Assembly: GCF_046292825.1 (NCBI RefSeq)
Contig: NZ_JBKBQG010000005.1
Coordinates: 91,968 to 155,967, forward strand
From: Salinarimonas sp046292825
GTDB lineage: Bacteria > Pseudomonadota > Alphaproteobacteria > Rhizobiales > Beijerinckiaceae
Reading direction: 5' to 3'
Length of the DNA stretch: 64,000 nucleotides
In this document: positions 6,674-14,458 of the stretch, in pieces
Layout of the letters: the number at the start of each line of letters is the position of its first letter
Position numbering within the stretch: position 1 is the stretch's first letter
Notes under the pieces: model-generated
What the model was told of the DNA's origin: nothing
Seen by the model: only the letters and a program-made list of their open reading frames with translations
The model's database searches: none
Position numbers and translations under genes: made by a program

Positions 6674-8767
6674 TCACCCCCCGCCCTGAAAATGGTCGTA
6701 CACCGCCTTCGCGGTCGCGGCGTTCACTCCGGGCGTCTTCATCAGATCCTCGAGCGCGGCGCGCGAGATCGCCTTCACGGTGCCGAAATGGTGGAGGAGG
6801 GCGCGTTTGCGGGCGGGGCCGATGCCGGCGATCTCGTCGAGGGGGTTCGCCGCCATCGCGCGCTTGCGCTTGGCGCGGTGGGCGCCGATGGCGAAGCGGT
6901 GGGCCTCGTCGCGCAGCCGCTGGATGAAATAGAGCGCCGGGTCGCGCGGCGGCAGCTTGAAGGGCGCGCGGCCCTCGACGAAGAAGGTCTCGCGCCCCGC
7001 GTCGCGATCGCGCCCCTTGGCGATGCCGACCACCGGCACGTCGGTGACGCCGATCTCCGCGAGCGCCGCGCGCGCGGCCGCGACCTGGCCCTGGCCGCCG
7101 TCGATCAGCACGAGATCGGGCCAGGCGGGGAATTCCTCGTCCGCCGCGGCGGCCTCCAGCACGGCCTCCTCCGCCTCGTCGGTGTCCGGCTCGTCGGCGA
7201 GATGCGCGTCCTCGATCTCCTGCGCGGCCGCGGGGATCTCCGCGTCGGCCGCGGGCACTTGGCGCGCGGCGCGGTCCGGGTGCTCCTTGACGAGGCGGGC
7301 GAAGCGGCGGCCCAAGACCTCCTTCATCATCCCGAAATCGTCGCCCGGCGTCAGCTCCTCGGACTTGATGTTGAAGGTGCGGTAGTGCTGGCGCATGAAG
7401 CCCGAGAGGCCCGCCACGATCATCGCGCCGACCGCGTTCGTGCCCATGATGTGCGAATTGTCGTAGACCTCGACCCGCCGCGGGCTCTTCGCGAGCCCGA
7501 AGCCCTGGGCGAGCGCGTCCATCAGCTTCGTCTGCGACGAGCGTTCGGCGAGGCGCCGGCCGAGCGCCTCGCGGGCGTTGCGCAAGGCGCTCTCGACCAT
7601 GGCGCGCTTCTCGCCGCGCTTGGGCGCGAGCACCTCGACCTTGTGGCCGGCGCGAATGCTCAGCGCCTTGGCGACGAGGTCCGCCTCCTCGATCTCGTGC
7701 GAGAGGAGGAGGAGGCGCGGCGGCGGCTTGTCGGCGTAGAACAGGGTCACGAAGGAGGCGAGCACGTCCGGCACCGAGATCGACCGGTCGGCCTTGGGGA
7801 AATAGGCGCGGTTGCCCCAGTTCTGGAAATTGCGGAAGAAGAACACCTCCACGCAGAAGGCGCCCGCCTGCTCGTCGATGGCGATGACGTCCGCTTCCTC
7901 GACGCCCTGCACGTTGATGCCCTGCGCGCCCTGGATGGCCGAGAGCGCGGCCAGGCGGTCGCGATAGCGCGCGGCGCGCTCGAACTCCCAGGCCGCCGCC
8001 GCATCCTGCATCTCGGCCGCGAGCCGCTCCTTCACCGCGACCGAGCGCCCGGCGAGGAAATCGCTCGCCTCGCGCGCGAGCGCGGCATAGGCGTCGGCCG
8101 CGATCTCGCCGGTGCAGGGGCCGGCGCAGCGCTTGATCTGGAAGAGCAGGCAGGGCCGCGTGCGGTTGTCGAAATAGCTGTCCGAGCAGGTGCGCAAGAG
8201 GAAGGCGCGCTGGAGCGCCGTCATGGTGCGGTTGACGGCCCAGACGCTCGCGAAGGGGCCGAAATAGGCGCCCTTGCGGTTGCGCGCGCCGCGATGCTTG
8301 ACGAGCTGGGGCGCACGCGCGGCGTCCTCGGTCACCAGGATGTAGGGAAGCGACTTGTCGTCGCGCAAAAGCACGTTGTAGCGCGGCTTGAGCTGCTTGA
8401 TCAGGTTCGTCTCGAGCAGCAGCGCCTCGGTCTCGGTCTGCGTCGTGACGAATTCCATCGCCGCCGTCTCGGCGATCATCCGCGCGATGCGGTTCGAATG
8501 CGCGTAGCCGCGGGCGTAGGAGCCGACCCGGCTCTTGAGGTTCTTCGCCTTGCCGACATAGAGCACCTCGCCGGCGGCATCGATCATCCGGTAGACGCCC
8601 GGCGCGCCCGGAAGCGTCTGCCAGAACCGGCGGATCACGCCCATCCCCGCCGCGAGTTCCGCCGGCGTCTCGAAATCGAAGGCGGCGCGCGTGCCCTCCG
8701 AATCCTCGGCGAAGCCGGGGGCGGTGTCGGGCTCGGGCTGGTCTGCGATTCGCGGCTCGTCGCTCAT
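6674..8767 (-). CDS. uvrC: Excinuclease ABC subunit C
   Basis: UvrC makes both incisions around UvrAB-recognised lesions in nucleotide excision repair. The 697-residue protein starts at the ATG at 8767. After an acidic head come a GIY-YIG nuclease domain (PGVYRMID...LYVGKAKNLKSRV, about residues 54-80), a UVR region, the RNase H-like nuclease region (VEVYDNSHIMGTNAVGAMIV and LVLIDGGQGQ) and a C-terminal helix-hairpin-helix. An acidic Ala/Glu-rich insertion at about residues 492-550 separates parts of the second nuclease and makes the protein longer than E. coli UvrC (610 residues). Such insertions are common in alphaproteobacterial UvrC. Confidence 0.97.
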   Translation of the reverse strand: MSDEPRIADQPEPDTAPGFAEDSEGTRAAFDFETPAELAAGMGVIRRFWQTLPGAPGVYRMIDAAGEVLYVGKAKNLKSRVGSYARGYAHSNRIARMIAETAAMEFVTTQTETEALLLETNLIKQLKPRYNVLLRDDKSLPYILVTEDAARAPQLVKHRGARNRKGAYFGPFASVWAVNRTMTALQRAFLLRTCSDSYFDNRTRPCLLFQIKRCAGPCTGEIAADAYAALAREASDFLAGRSVAVKERLAAEMQDAAAAWEFERAARYRDRLAALSAIQGAQGINVQGVEEADVIAIDEQAGAFCVEVFFFRNFQNWGNRAYFPKADRSISVPDVLASFVTLFYADKPPPRLLLLSHEIEEADLVAKALSIRAGHKVEVLAPKRGEKRAMVESALRNAREALGRRLAERSSQTKLMDALAQGFGLAKSPRRVEVYDNSHIMGTNAVGAMIVAGLSGFMRQHYRTFNIKSEELTPGDDFGMMKEVLGRRFARLVKEHPDRAARQVPAADAEIPAAAQEIEDAHLADEPDTDEAEEAVLEAAAADEEFPAWPDLVLIDGGQGQVAAARAALAEIGVTDVPVVGIAKGRDRDAGRETFFVEGRAPFKLPPRDPALYFIQRLRDEAHRFAIGAHRAKRKRAMAANPLDEIAGIGPARKRALLHHFGTVKAISRAALEDLMKTPGVNAATAKAVYDHFQGGG

Positions 8768-8897
8768 GCCCCGTGATTTATGCGACCGGGCGCGGCGGGG
8801 AAAGGGCGGCGGGGCGAAAGCGGGCGGGCCTTGATGTCGCCACCGTCCGCGCCAGACTGAGCGGCGATCGCGATCGGCGCTCGAGGAGGACAGGCGC

Positions 8898-9755
8898 ATG
8901 ACCCATCCCGTGATGACGCAAGGCCGCGTCGCCCTCGTGACCGGCGGTGCGGGCGGCATCGGCCTCGCCGCCGCGCGCGCCTTCGCGCAGAGCGGGATGC
9001 GCGTCGCGATCGTCGATGCCGATGCGGACAAGATCGCCGCGGCCGAGGCGGCCCTGCGGGAGGCGGCCCGCGAACCCGGAGACGTGCTCGCCCGCGTTCT
9101 CGACGTGACCCGCCCGGCCGATCTCGACGCGCTGGCGCAGGAGGTGGGACGCCGCTTCGGCGGGGTCGATCTCCTCATGGCCAATGCCGGCATTCAGCCG
9201 GGGAGCGCGCTGTTCGGCGATCGCGCGGCCTGGGAGCGGGTTCTCGCGGTGAACCTCTGGGGCGTGATCGACACGGTGAGGGCCTTCGCGCCGGCGATGA
9301 TCGCGGGCGGTCGCGACGGCCTGATCGTCGTCACGGGCTCGAAGCAGGGCATCACCACGCCCCCGGGCGACCCCGCCTACAACATCTCGAAGGCGGGGGT
9401 GAAGGTCTTCGCGGAGCAGCTCGCGCACGAGCTGCGGCGGACGCCCGGCTGCCGCATCGGCGCGCATCTCCTCGTCCCCGGCTTCGTGTTCACCGATCTG
9501 ACCGCGCGCGGACGCACCGAGAAGCCCGCAGGCGCCTGGACGCCCGAGGAGACGGTCGCCTTCATGATCGAGCGGATCGCGGCGGGGGATTTCTACGTTC
9601 TGTGCCCCGACAACGAGGTCGATCGCGCCCTCGACGAGAAGCGGATCGCCTGGGCCGCGGGCGACATCGTCGAGAACCGACCGGCTCTGTCGCGCTGGCA
9701 CCCGGATTACGAAGCGGCCTTCGCGGATTTCCTGCGCGGCGACGGGACGGGGTGA
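8898..9755 (+). CDS. Short-chain dehydrogenase/reductase
   Basis: A 285-residue Rossmann-fold oxidoreductase. The nucleotide-binding motif TGGAGGIG is at residues 15-22, followed by an NAG motif and the catalytic Tyr161-xxx-Lys165. The Asp at the end of the second beta strand (IVDAD) favours NAD over NADP. The substrate is unknown. It is transcribed divergently from uvrC, and an SD-like GAGGA precedes the ATG. Confidence 0.85.
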   Translation: MTHPVMTQGRVALVTGGAGGIGLAAARAFAQSGMRVAIVDADADKIAAAEAALREAAREPGDVLARVLDVTRPADLDALAQEVGRRFGGVDLLMANAGIQPGSALFGDRAAWERVLAVNLWGVIDTVRAFAPAMIAGGRDGLIVVTGSKQGITTPPGDPAYNISKAGVKVFAEQLAHELRRTPGCRIGAHLLVPGFVFTDLTARGRTEKPAGAWTPEETVAFMIERIAAGDFYVLCPDNEVDRALDEKRIAWAAGDIVENRPALSRWHPDYEAAFADFLRGDGTG

Positions 9756-9800
9756 GCCTAGTCCGAGCGGCGCTCGGAGGAGATCGGTCCATCCCCGCCC

Positions 9801-9837
9801 CGTCATTCCGGGGCGCGCAGCGAGCCCGGAATCCAGA
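9801..9837 (+). repeat. REP-like extragenic palindromic repeat, copy 1
   Basis: About 37 bp beginning CGTCATTCCGGGGCGCG. A near-identical copy lies in inverted orientation at 9941-9979. This type of intergenic element is dispersed in rhizobial and methylobacterial genomes. It contains short internal complementarity (CCGGGGCGCG and the CCCGGAATCC end). Confidence 0.8.
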
Positions 9838-9854
9838 ACCCCAACGGTTGGTCG

Positions 9855-9874
9855 AGCGCGCATGCGCGCTCGCT
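9855..9874. repeat. Palindrome between the two REP copies
   Basis: CGAGCGCGCATGCGCGCTCG is a perfect 20-bp palindrome in the roughly 100-bp spacer between the REP copies. Confidence 0.7.
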
Positions 9875-9940
9875 CGGCCGGTCAGGGCAATGGATATGCA
9901 TCGGGACGCAGCCTACAGGCTGCTCGTCCGACGTCGGGAG

Positions 9941-9979
9941 TCTGGGTTCCGGGCTCGCTTCGCGCCCCGGAATGACGGC
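9941..9979 (-). repeat. REP-like extragenic palindromic repeat, copy 2 (inverted)
   Basis: Its reverse complement matches the 9801 copy at almost every position. The two copies face each other, as in BIME-type composite elements. The 9756-10010 gap between genes contains nothing else that I recognise. Confidence 0.8.
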
Positions 9980-10010
9980 GTCGAGGAAGAGGAGATGACT
10001 TTACAGGCGC

Positions 10011-10772
10011 TCAGAGCTGGACGCCGCGGGTGAGGGCGCCGTCGATGACGAGGTTGGTGCCCGTCGTGAAGCTCGAGGCCGGGCTCGCGAGGAAGACGAC
10101 GCCGCGGGCGATCTCCTCGGGCTTGGCCATCCGCCCCGTCGGGTTGAGCGCGAGCGCCTTGGCGAAGAGCTCGGCATTGTTCGTCTCGATCCACTGCCAG
10201 ATGCCGCCCTCGAAATAGGTGTTGCCGGGCGAGACGGTGTTGGCGCGGATCGCCTTCGGCGCGAGCTTGAAGGCGAGGTCCTGGGCGTAGCGCACGAGCG
10301 CCGCCTTGAACACGCCGTAGGCGGCCCCCGTGAAATCCACCTCGCGCCCCGAGACGCTGGAGATCAGCGTGATCGAGGCGGCGCTCGATCGCTCGAGATG
10401 CGGCAGCGCGGCGTTCACGAGACGCACGGAGTGCATCATGTCGGTGCGGAACTCCGCCTCCCACGAGCTCTCGCCCTCGCCGACGTCGAGCGCCGAGACG
10501 TTGCCGATCACGATGTCGACGCCGCCGAGCGCCTGCGCCGCATCGGCGACCCAGGCCTCGAGCGCGTCCTTGTCGGCGACGTCGAAGGCGCGGCCGAAGG
10601 CGGTGACACCCTTCGCCTCGAGGCTCGCCACCGTCTCGTCGACGCCCGCTTGCGTGCGCGCGCACACGGCCACGTGCGCGCCCTCCGCCGCGAGGATCTC
10701 CGCGCATTGGCGCCCGATGCCCTTCGTGCCGCCGGTGACGAGGGCCTTCAGGCCCGCAAGACCGAGATCCAT
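10011..10772 (-). CDS. Short-chain dehydrogenase/reductase
   Basis: A 253-residue classical SDR with the cofactor motif TGGTKGIG at residues 13-20, Ser139 and Tyr152-xxx-Lys156 as the catalytic set, and a C-terminal GTNLVIDGALTRG typical of 3-oxoacyl-ACP-reductase-like SDRs. The usual NAG is replaced by Asn91-Val-Ser. Arg39 after the second strand suggests NADP(H). The gene lies 27 bp downstream of the acetamidase gene on the same strand and may be co-transcribed with it. Substrate unknown. Confidence 0.87.
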   Translation of the reverse strand: MDLGLAGLKALVTGGTKGIGRQCAEILAAEGAHVAVCARTQAGVDETVASLEAKGVTAFGRAFDVADKDALEAWVADAAQALGGVDIVIGNVSALDVGEGESSWEAEFRTDMMHSVRLVNAALPHLERSSAASITLISSVSGREVDFTGAAYGVFKAALVRYAQDLAFKLAPKAIRANTVSPGNTYFEGGIWQWIETNNAELFAKALALNPTGRMAKPEEIARGVVFLASPASSFTTGTNLVIDGALTRGVQL

Positions 10773-10799
10773 CGCGAATTCCCCCTCGACGTGCCGCGC

Positions 10800-11786
10800 T
10801 CAGCCGAGCCACGCCTTCCGCATGGAGGCGCCGAGCGTGTATTTCGGATCGACCATGTTGCCGACGCGCACCCGGCCGGCCTGGGTGCAGAGGAAATAGG
10901 CCTCCGATTCCTCGAAGCCGTAATCCTCCACCATCCAGCGGATGAGGTCGCGATAGGCCATGCGCGCGGCGTCCTCCATCGGGCGGGCACTGCCGATCGC
11001 CATGATGAAGTCGTCCGTCTCGAGGCGCACGCCGGGGATCGACCAGCCTTTGATCAGATCCACCTGGAAGACGACGGTCGCGGGCATCTCGACGGCGACG
11101 CCGCACAATTCGCCATCGCCCTGGCGGCCGTGGCAATCGCCGATGAAGAGATGCGCGCCCTCGCGCTGGACGGGGAAGTAGAGCACCGCGCCGGGCGCGG
11201 CGTCCGGCAGGTCCATGTTGCCGCCCCAGTAATCGGGCTGCAGGGAGGACACCGCCTCGATCTCGGGGCTCACGCCGATCGTGCCGACGAAGGGCTCGTA
11301 GGGCAGCGTGATCGTGTCGGAGAAGCGCACGCCCTCGGGCGTCACCTCCATCTTCTTCACGCGCTCGGGGATCGGCTTGTTGAGCATCGCCGTCTGCGGG
11401 GTGGCGACGAGGCCGCCGAATTCGGGGATGAGCGCGGTGGTGCCCGCCGGCTGCGGCCCGCGCGGCAGGATCGAGCGGAGGTGCACGCAGAGCACGTCGC
11501 CCTTCTGCGCGCCTTCGACCGCGATCGGCCCGTTCTGCGGGTTGACGTAGGGCATGTTCAGGACCTTGGAGGGCAGATCGCTCTCCGTCTTCACCGCGCC
11601 GCCGAAGGCGTCGAGCGTCTCGACCTCGATCACGTCGCCCGGGCGCACGCGCAGCACCGGCGTGGAATAGGGCCCGTAGACGTAGTGGAAGGTGCCCTGA
11701 TCGGCCTCGCCGAGCCTGTGGCAATCGTTCGGCTTACCTCCGGCCACGCCCCTGCGGGCCATATGCGACGACGCGATCCAAGACAT
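10800..11786 (-). CDS. Acetamidase/formamidase family protein
   Basis: The 328-residue product matches the FmdA/AmdA family, which hydrolyses formamide or acetamide to the acid plus ammonia. Family segments include RVRPGDVIEVET near the N-terminus, a central GDCHGRQGDGE motif with metal-binding or active-site residues, and a C-terminal YFLCTQAGRVRVGNMVDPKYT. I chose the ATG at 11786; the ATG at 11762 is an alternative. Which amide is used cannot be told from the sequence. Confidence 0.87.
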   Translation of the reverse strand: MSWIASSHMARRGVAGGKPNDCHRLGEADQGTFHYVYGPYSTPVLRVRPGDVIEVETLDAFGGAVKTESDLPSKVLNMPYVNPQNGPIAVEGAQKGDVLCVHLRSILPRGPQPAGTTALIPEFGGLVATPQTAMLNKPIPERVKKMEVTPEGVRFSDTITLPYEPFVGTIGVSPEIEAVSSLQPDYWGGNMDLPDAAPGAVLYFPVQREGAHLFIGDCHGRQGDGELCGVAVEMPATVVFQVDLIKGWSIPGVRLETDDFIMAIGSARPMEDAARMAYRDLIRWMVEDYGFEESEAYFLCTQAGRVRVGNMVDPKYTLGASMRKAWLG

Positions 11787-11996
11787 GCCGATCCGCCTTT
11801 CTGCGCAAGACGGGGGAAGCTTAGTCGCGGGAGCCGACGGGGTAAAGCGATCGCCCGTGCGACGCTGCGGCAGGGGGTGGCCGCTTCCGCAGGTGAACGT
11901 CTGCGGCCGTTCGGCGTTCTCCGCGCTTCTCGCCCGGCCCAGGAGACCGGCCCGGCCAAGGAGACCGGCAGGCAGCCCCCAACCCCGGAGACCGTC

Positions 11997-12134
11997 ATGG
12001 ATCCGATCGCACTCCTCGTCTTCGCGGCGATCATCGTCGAGATCGTCGCCATCCCGAGCTATGCCGAACACGTTCGGCGCAGCCTCGCGGACGAGGAGGC
12101 GTCCGCCTCGCCGCGGGAGACGGAACGGCCCTGA
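11997..12134 (+). CDS. Small single-pass membrane protein (hypothetical)
   Basis: The 45-residue ORF has one hydrophobic segment (residues 4-20) and a charged tail. It is preceded by short direct repeats of GGAGACCGGC. It is the last chromosomal gene before the left prophage end. A weak call based on composition only. Confidence 0.35.
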   Translation: MDPIALLVFAAIIVEIVAIPSYAEHVRRSLADEEASASPRETERP

Positions 12135-12189
12135 CGCTGGAGCGCGGGCGCCGTCGGCGCGCGACGTCAGGACATGCGAGAGTGGGTTT

Positions 12190-12205
12190 TCGGTGGTAGC
12201 GGAGG
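12190..12205 (+). other. attL core (left prophage attachment repeat)
   Basis: TCGGTGGTAGCGGAGG, identical to 54911-54926. It is a 16-bp remnant of the tRNA-Met 3' end (reverse orientation). Bases immediately to the right (12206-12230) carry one arm of the reconstructed attP inverted repeat. Confidence 0.9.
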
Positions 12206-12293
12206 CCCGATACAGCCGATCCCCCACACACGATGGGGCTTTGTTCGCGCTGCGTTTCCGCGCGGCTTGAGTGGACGAGCTGCAACGTCGCGC

Positions 12294-12473
12294 ATGCTCA
12301 TGATCCGCTCCCGCAACATCGACCTCATGCTCTTCGACGCGTTCGCCGAGCTGCGGACGCAGCCGCTCGATCGAGAGCAGAGGACGGCTTTCGACGAGAT
12401 CGCCCTCGCCTCGTCGATCCTCGCCGATCTGCCGAGCGAGGCACGGCGGGCAGCGCTGGCGGCACTCGTCTAG
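12294..12473 (+). CDS. Small hypothetical prophage protein
   Basis: A 59-residue ORF, acidic and Ala/Leu-rich, probably helical. It starts 24 bp after the point where the integrase frame would end in the excised phage. A second ATG lies at 12300. No homologue recognised; accessory end-of-prophage position. Confidence 0.35.
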   Translation: MLMIRSRNIDLMLFDAFAELRTQPLDREQRTAFDEIALASSILADLPSEARRAALAALV

Positions 12474-12643
12474 CTGGCTGACCAGCACAAGAGGGACCGC
12501 GACGCGATCTTCTACGTCGACTGATGCGGAAGGGCTGATGCAGCCGTCCTCAGACGAGTTTGAGACCATGACCTCGATGTTTGCCCTGGGAACAGCCTCC
12601 GCAAGAACTAGGTTATTGCCCCCATAGCCGAGCGGGGCTTTAC

Positions 12644-12844
12644 ATGCGTAGATGCATCTTAGTGAAGCCCAAGAATGGAAGGTGGCAGGTTCGCCGTGTC
12701 GTCGGCGGTGCTCGGTCCACACCGTTGACTTTTTCGAACCCGATTGCAGCTGTCTCTTTCGCGCAGGGGCTCAGCCGCAAAGGGCGCCGCAGAGACACTC
12801 AGGCCCTCCGAACAAGAGAAGGCGGCGCAGATCACAGCGGCTGA
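12644..12844 (+). CDS. Small basic hypothetical protein, possibly DUF2188-like
   Basis: The 66-residue ORF has a pattern of an initial beta strand (ILVKP), NGRWQVRR, then a helix with IAAVSFAQGLSRKG, reminiscent of DUF2188 small proteins. The C-terminal 18 residues are charged. Base composition is lower in GC than the late genes. The frame is open back to 12581. A rightward terminator at 12951 would end its transcript. Family assignment is tentative. Confidence 0.4.
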   Translation: MRRCILVKPKNGRWQVRRVVGGARSTPLTFSNPIAAVSFAQGLSRKGRRRDTQALRTREGGADHSG

Positions 12845-12950
12845 TATGCGTCAGGTGCACGATTGCGTGTGTCGTGATTCATTCGCCATTAACCAGGCAG
12901 CTCTAATTGGCAGGCGCACCTTGGCTTGGTGCTGTGAAAACCCCGGACTT

Positions 12951-12980
12951 GCCCGCCGGGTAGAACCCGGCGGGCTTTTT
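12951..12980 (+). terminator. Strong rightward intrinsic terminator at the left prophage end
   Basis: A perfect 10-bp stem (GCCCGCCGGG with CCCGGCGGGC), a five-base loop and five T on the + strand. The T tract is on the + strand only, so it stops rightward transcripts from entering the late genes. Confidence 0.92.
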
Positions 12981-12988
12981 CGCCGGCC

Positions 12989-13387
12989 TCATCCTGCCTC
13001 GCGGCGGCCTCCCGCCCGCGGCGCGGGCCTCTGCTCGCGGATCACCTCTACAAGAAGGTCCCGCACGCCTCGCACCTCCTCTCGCACAGTTCCGATGTCC
13101 CCGCGGACGCTCGTCAGCAGCTCGTGGGACACATATTGCTGCGCGACGCGCAGCTCGAACGCTCGCAGGTCGTCCCGAGCCCCATAGGCCGCCGTCTTCG
13201 CCTTCCCGAGTTCGACCATCAGCTCGGTGCGCAGGGCGGCGACGTCGGCGGTCCGCGCGGTCCGCTCGAGATCGCGCATGCGCACGATGTAGAGCACTAT
13301 CGCGATCGCGATCGTAATGATGCCGACGACGAGGGACACCATACCCCAGGTCACCGGCTCCGACTGCAGTACCCCCGGAACGGTCAT
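12989..13387 (-). CDS. Single-pass membrane protein with cytoplasmic or periplasmic coiled coil
   Basis: The 132-residue product has one clear membrane segment (residues 16-36, VSLVVGIITIAIAIVLYIV) followed by a long charged helix and a coiled-coil region (about 38-118). The tail is proline- and arginine-rich. It is the last gene of the leftward late/lysis operon and overlaps the upstream lipoprotein gene by four bases (ATGA). Position suggests a lysis accessory or virion-morphogenesis role, but I do not recognise the family. Confidence 0.6.
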   Translation of the reverse strand: MTVPGVLQSEPVTWGMVSLVVGIITIAIAIVLYIVRMRDLERTARTADVAALRTELMVELGKAKTAAYGARDDLRAFELRVAQQYVSHELLTSVRGDIGTVREEVRGVRDLLVEVIREQRPAPRAGGRREAG

Positions 13388-13683
13388 CTACGCGCTGCCC
13401 TTCCGCGACAGGCGTCGCTCTCGTCGTTGAAGCGGTCCACCTCCTGCGCGAGGACGCGGACGCCGGGATGGGCGATCGTCTCGATCGCGACGGCCGCGTC
13501 CTCGATGTCGGCCGGCGTGCGGACGGCGTCCGTCGTCGCCGGGCAGACGCGCGCGAGGGCGCGGGCGATCTCAGCCCCCTCCCCCGAGACGACGGGCCTC
13601 GGCGAGACGTGCACGCTCCCGCATGCGGAGAGCAAGATCAGCGTCGTCAATGCGGTCACGATTGCGAGCGGCCTCGACGGCAT
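13384..13683 (-). CDS. Rz1-like outer-membrane lipoprotein (o-spanin candidate)
   Basis: The 99-residue product has a lipoprotein signal peptide with the lipobox LLSAC-G (Cys at about residue 21). Its first 113 bases lie inside the 3' part of the preceding gene (13571-13840) in another frame. That nested arrangement is the hallmark of Rz/Rz1 spanin pairs, which fuse inner and outer membranes at the end of lysis. The mature part is longer and less proline-rich than lambda Rz1, so the assignment rests on lipobox, overlap and operon position. Confidence 0.6.
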   Translation of the reverse strand: MPSRPLAIVTALTTLILLSACGSVHVSPRPVVSGEGAEIARALARVCPATTDAVRTPADIEDAAVAIETIAHPGVRVLAQEVDRFNDESDACRGRAARR

Positions 13684-13840
13684 CGCGGGTCTCCTTGATC
13701 GTCTTCCGGGTCGCGATCTCGGCGCGGGCTGCGCCGAGATCCTGTGCGTCAGCCCGGCGCTGATCCTGCTCGCCTCGGCGGAGGAAGAAGTCGCGGACGG
13801 CGGCCGCGATCAGCGCCAGGATCTCGCCCCAGACCGTCAC
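13571..13840 (-). CDS. Rz-like protein (i-spanin candidate)
   Basis: The 89-residue product has a short hydrophobic N-terminal segment (about residues 3-20) followed by a charged helix rich in Arg, Glu and Ala, the layout of i-spanins anchored in the inner membrane. It overlaps the downstream lipoprotein gene by 113 bp and the upstream holin-candidate gene by four bases. The membrane segment is weak, so the call depends partly on context. Confidence 0.55.
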   Translation of the reverse strand: MTVWGEILALIAAAVRDFFLRRGEQDQRRADAQDLGAARAEIATRKTIKETRDAVEAARNRDRIDDADLALRMRERARLAEARRLGGGG

Positions 13841-14379
13841 GCCCGCCGCTCCTCGCGCGTCTCCTCGACGAGCTGCTTCTCGAAGGGCGTCAGGGCGAAG
13901 CGCGCCTCGATCATTTCGCGCAGGCGCTCGGGCGTGAGGCCGAAATGCGCGATCGCCGCCGGCGTCGAGTCCATCGCGTAGCGGAGCGCGGCCGCCGCCG
14001 CGTGATGCTTCACGTCGACGGCGCGGCCGCCCATGCGCAGGGCGTGCTCCTCGGCCTTCGACATGCCGAACGCGACCGCGCGCTCGAGCGCGGCGTTGAG
14101 GGCGTCGCGGCGCTCGCGGTCTATCTCGAGACCGACCCAGCGCAGGGCGCGCAGGAGCAGGGGCACGACGACGAGGCCGACGAGCGCGATCACGACCTCC
14201 GACACATAGGGCATCAGGCCGAGGATCAGGGGCGACAGGTCGACGGTCGTCCCGTCCTGCGCGAGCGCCGGCGCCAGCAGAGAGACCAGCGCGATCACGA
14301 CGAGGGCGAGGAACGCGAGGGCGCCGAGGATCGCGGGAGCGAGGGCGGCGAAGAGGGCGGCGGGCATGTGAGCCTCCAT
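13837..14379 (-). CDS. Putative holin with two membrane segments
   Basis: The product (180 residues from ATG 14379; ATG 14367 is an alternative) has two hydrophobic segments at about residues 13-40 and 55-82, the second followed by an RALRWVGLEIDRERRDAL helix. This resembles long holins of the LLH/superfamily-6 kind, which carry a C-terminal helical domain. It lies directly after the endolysin gene and before the spanin-like pair, the order expected of a lysis cassette. Confidence 0.6.
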   Translation of the reverse strand: MEAHMPAALFAALAPAILGALAFLALVVIALVSLLAPALAQDGTTVDLSPLILGLMPYVSEVVIALVGLVVVPLLLRALRWVGLEIDRERRDALNAALERAVAFGMSKAEEHALRMGGRAVDVKHHAAAAALRYAMDSTPAAIAHFGLTPERLREMIEARFALTPFEKQLVEETREERRA

Positions 14380-14458
14380 GACGCCGGCGAGAGAAGCAGG
14401 CGGGCGGTGCCGGCGAGGACCGCAGGCCAGAACAGGACGAAGGCCAGGTGAGGCGGCA

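Noticed and set aside
9855..9874. Palindrome taken as an IS end or operator
   Set aside because: No transposase, target duplication or promoter is near. It lies inside the REP pair spacer.
12174..12300. The prophage left-end ORF with VVAEARYS as an independent gene
   Set aside because: Its lysogen start lies in chromosomal sequence. The stretch after the core is the integrase tail of the excised phage, not a separate gene.
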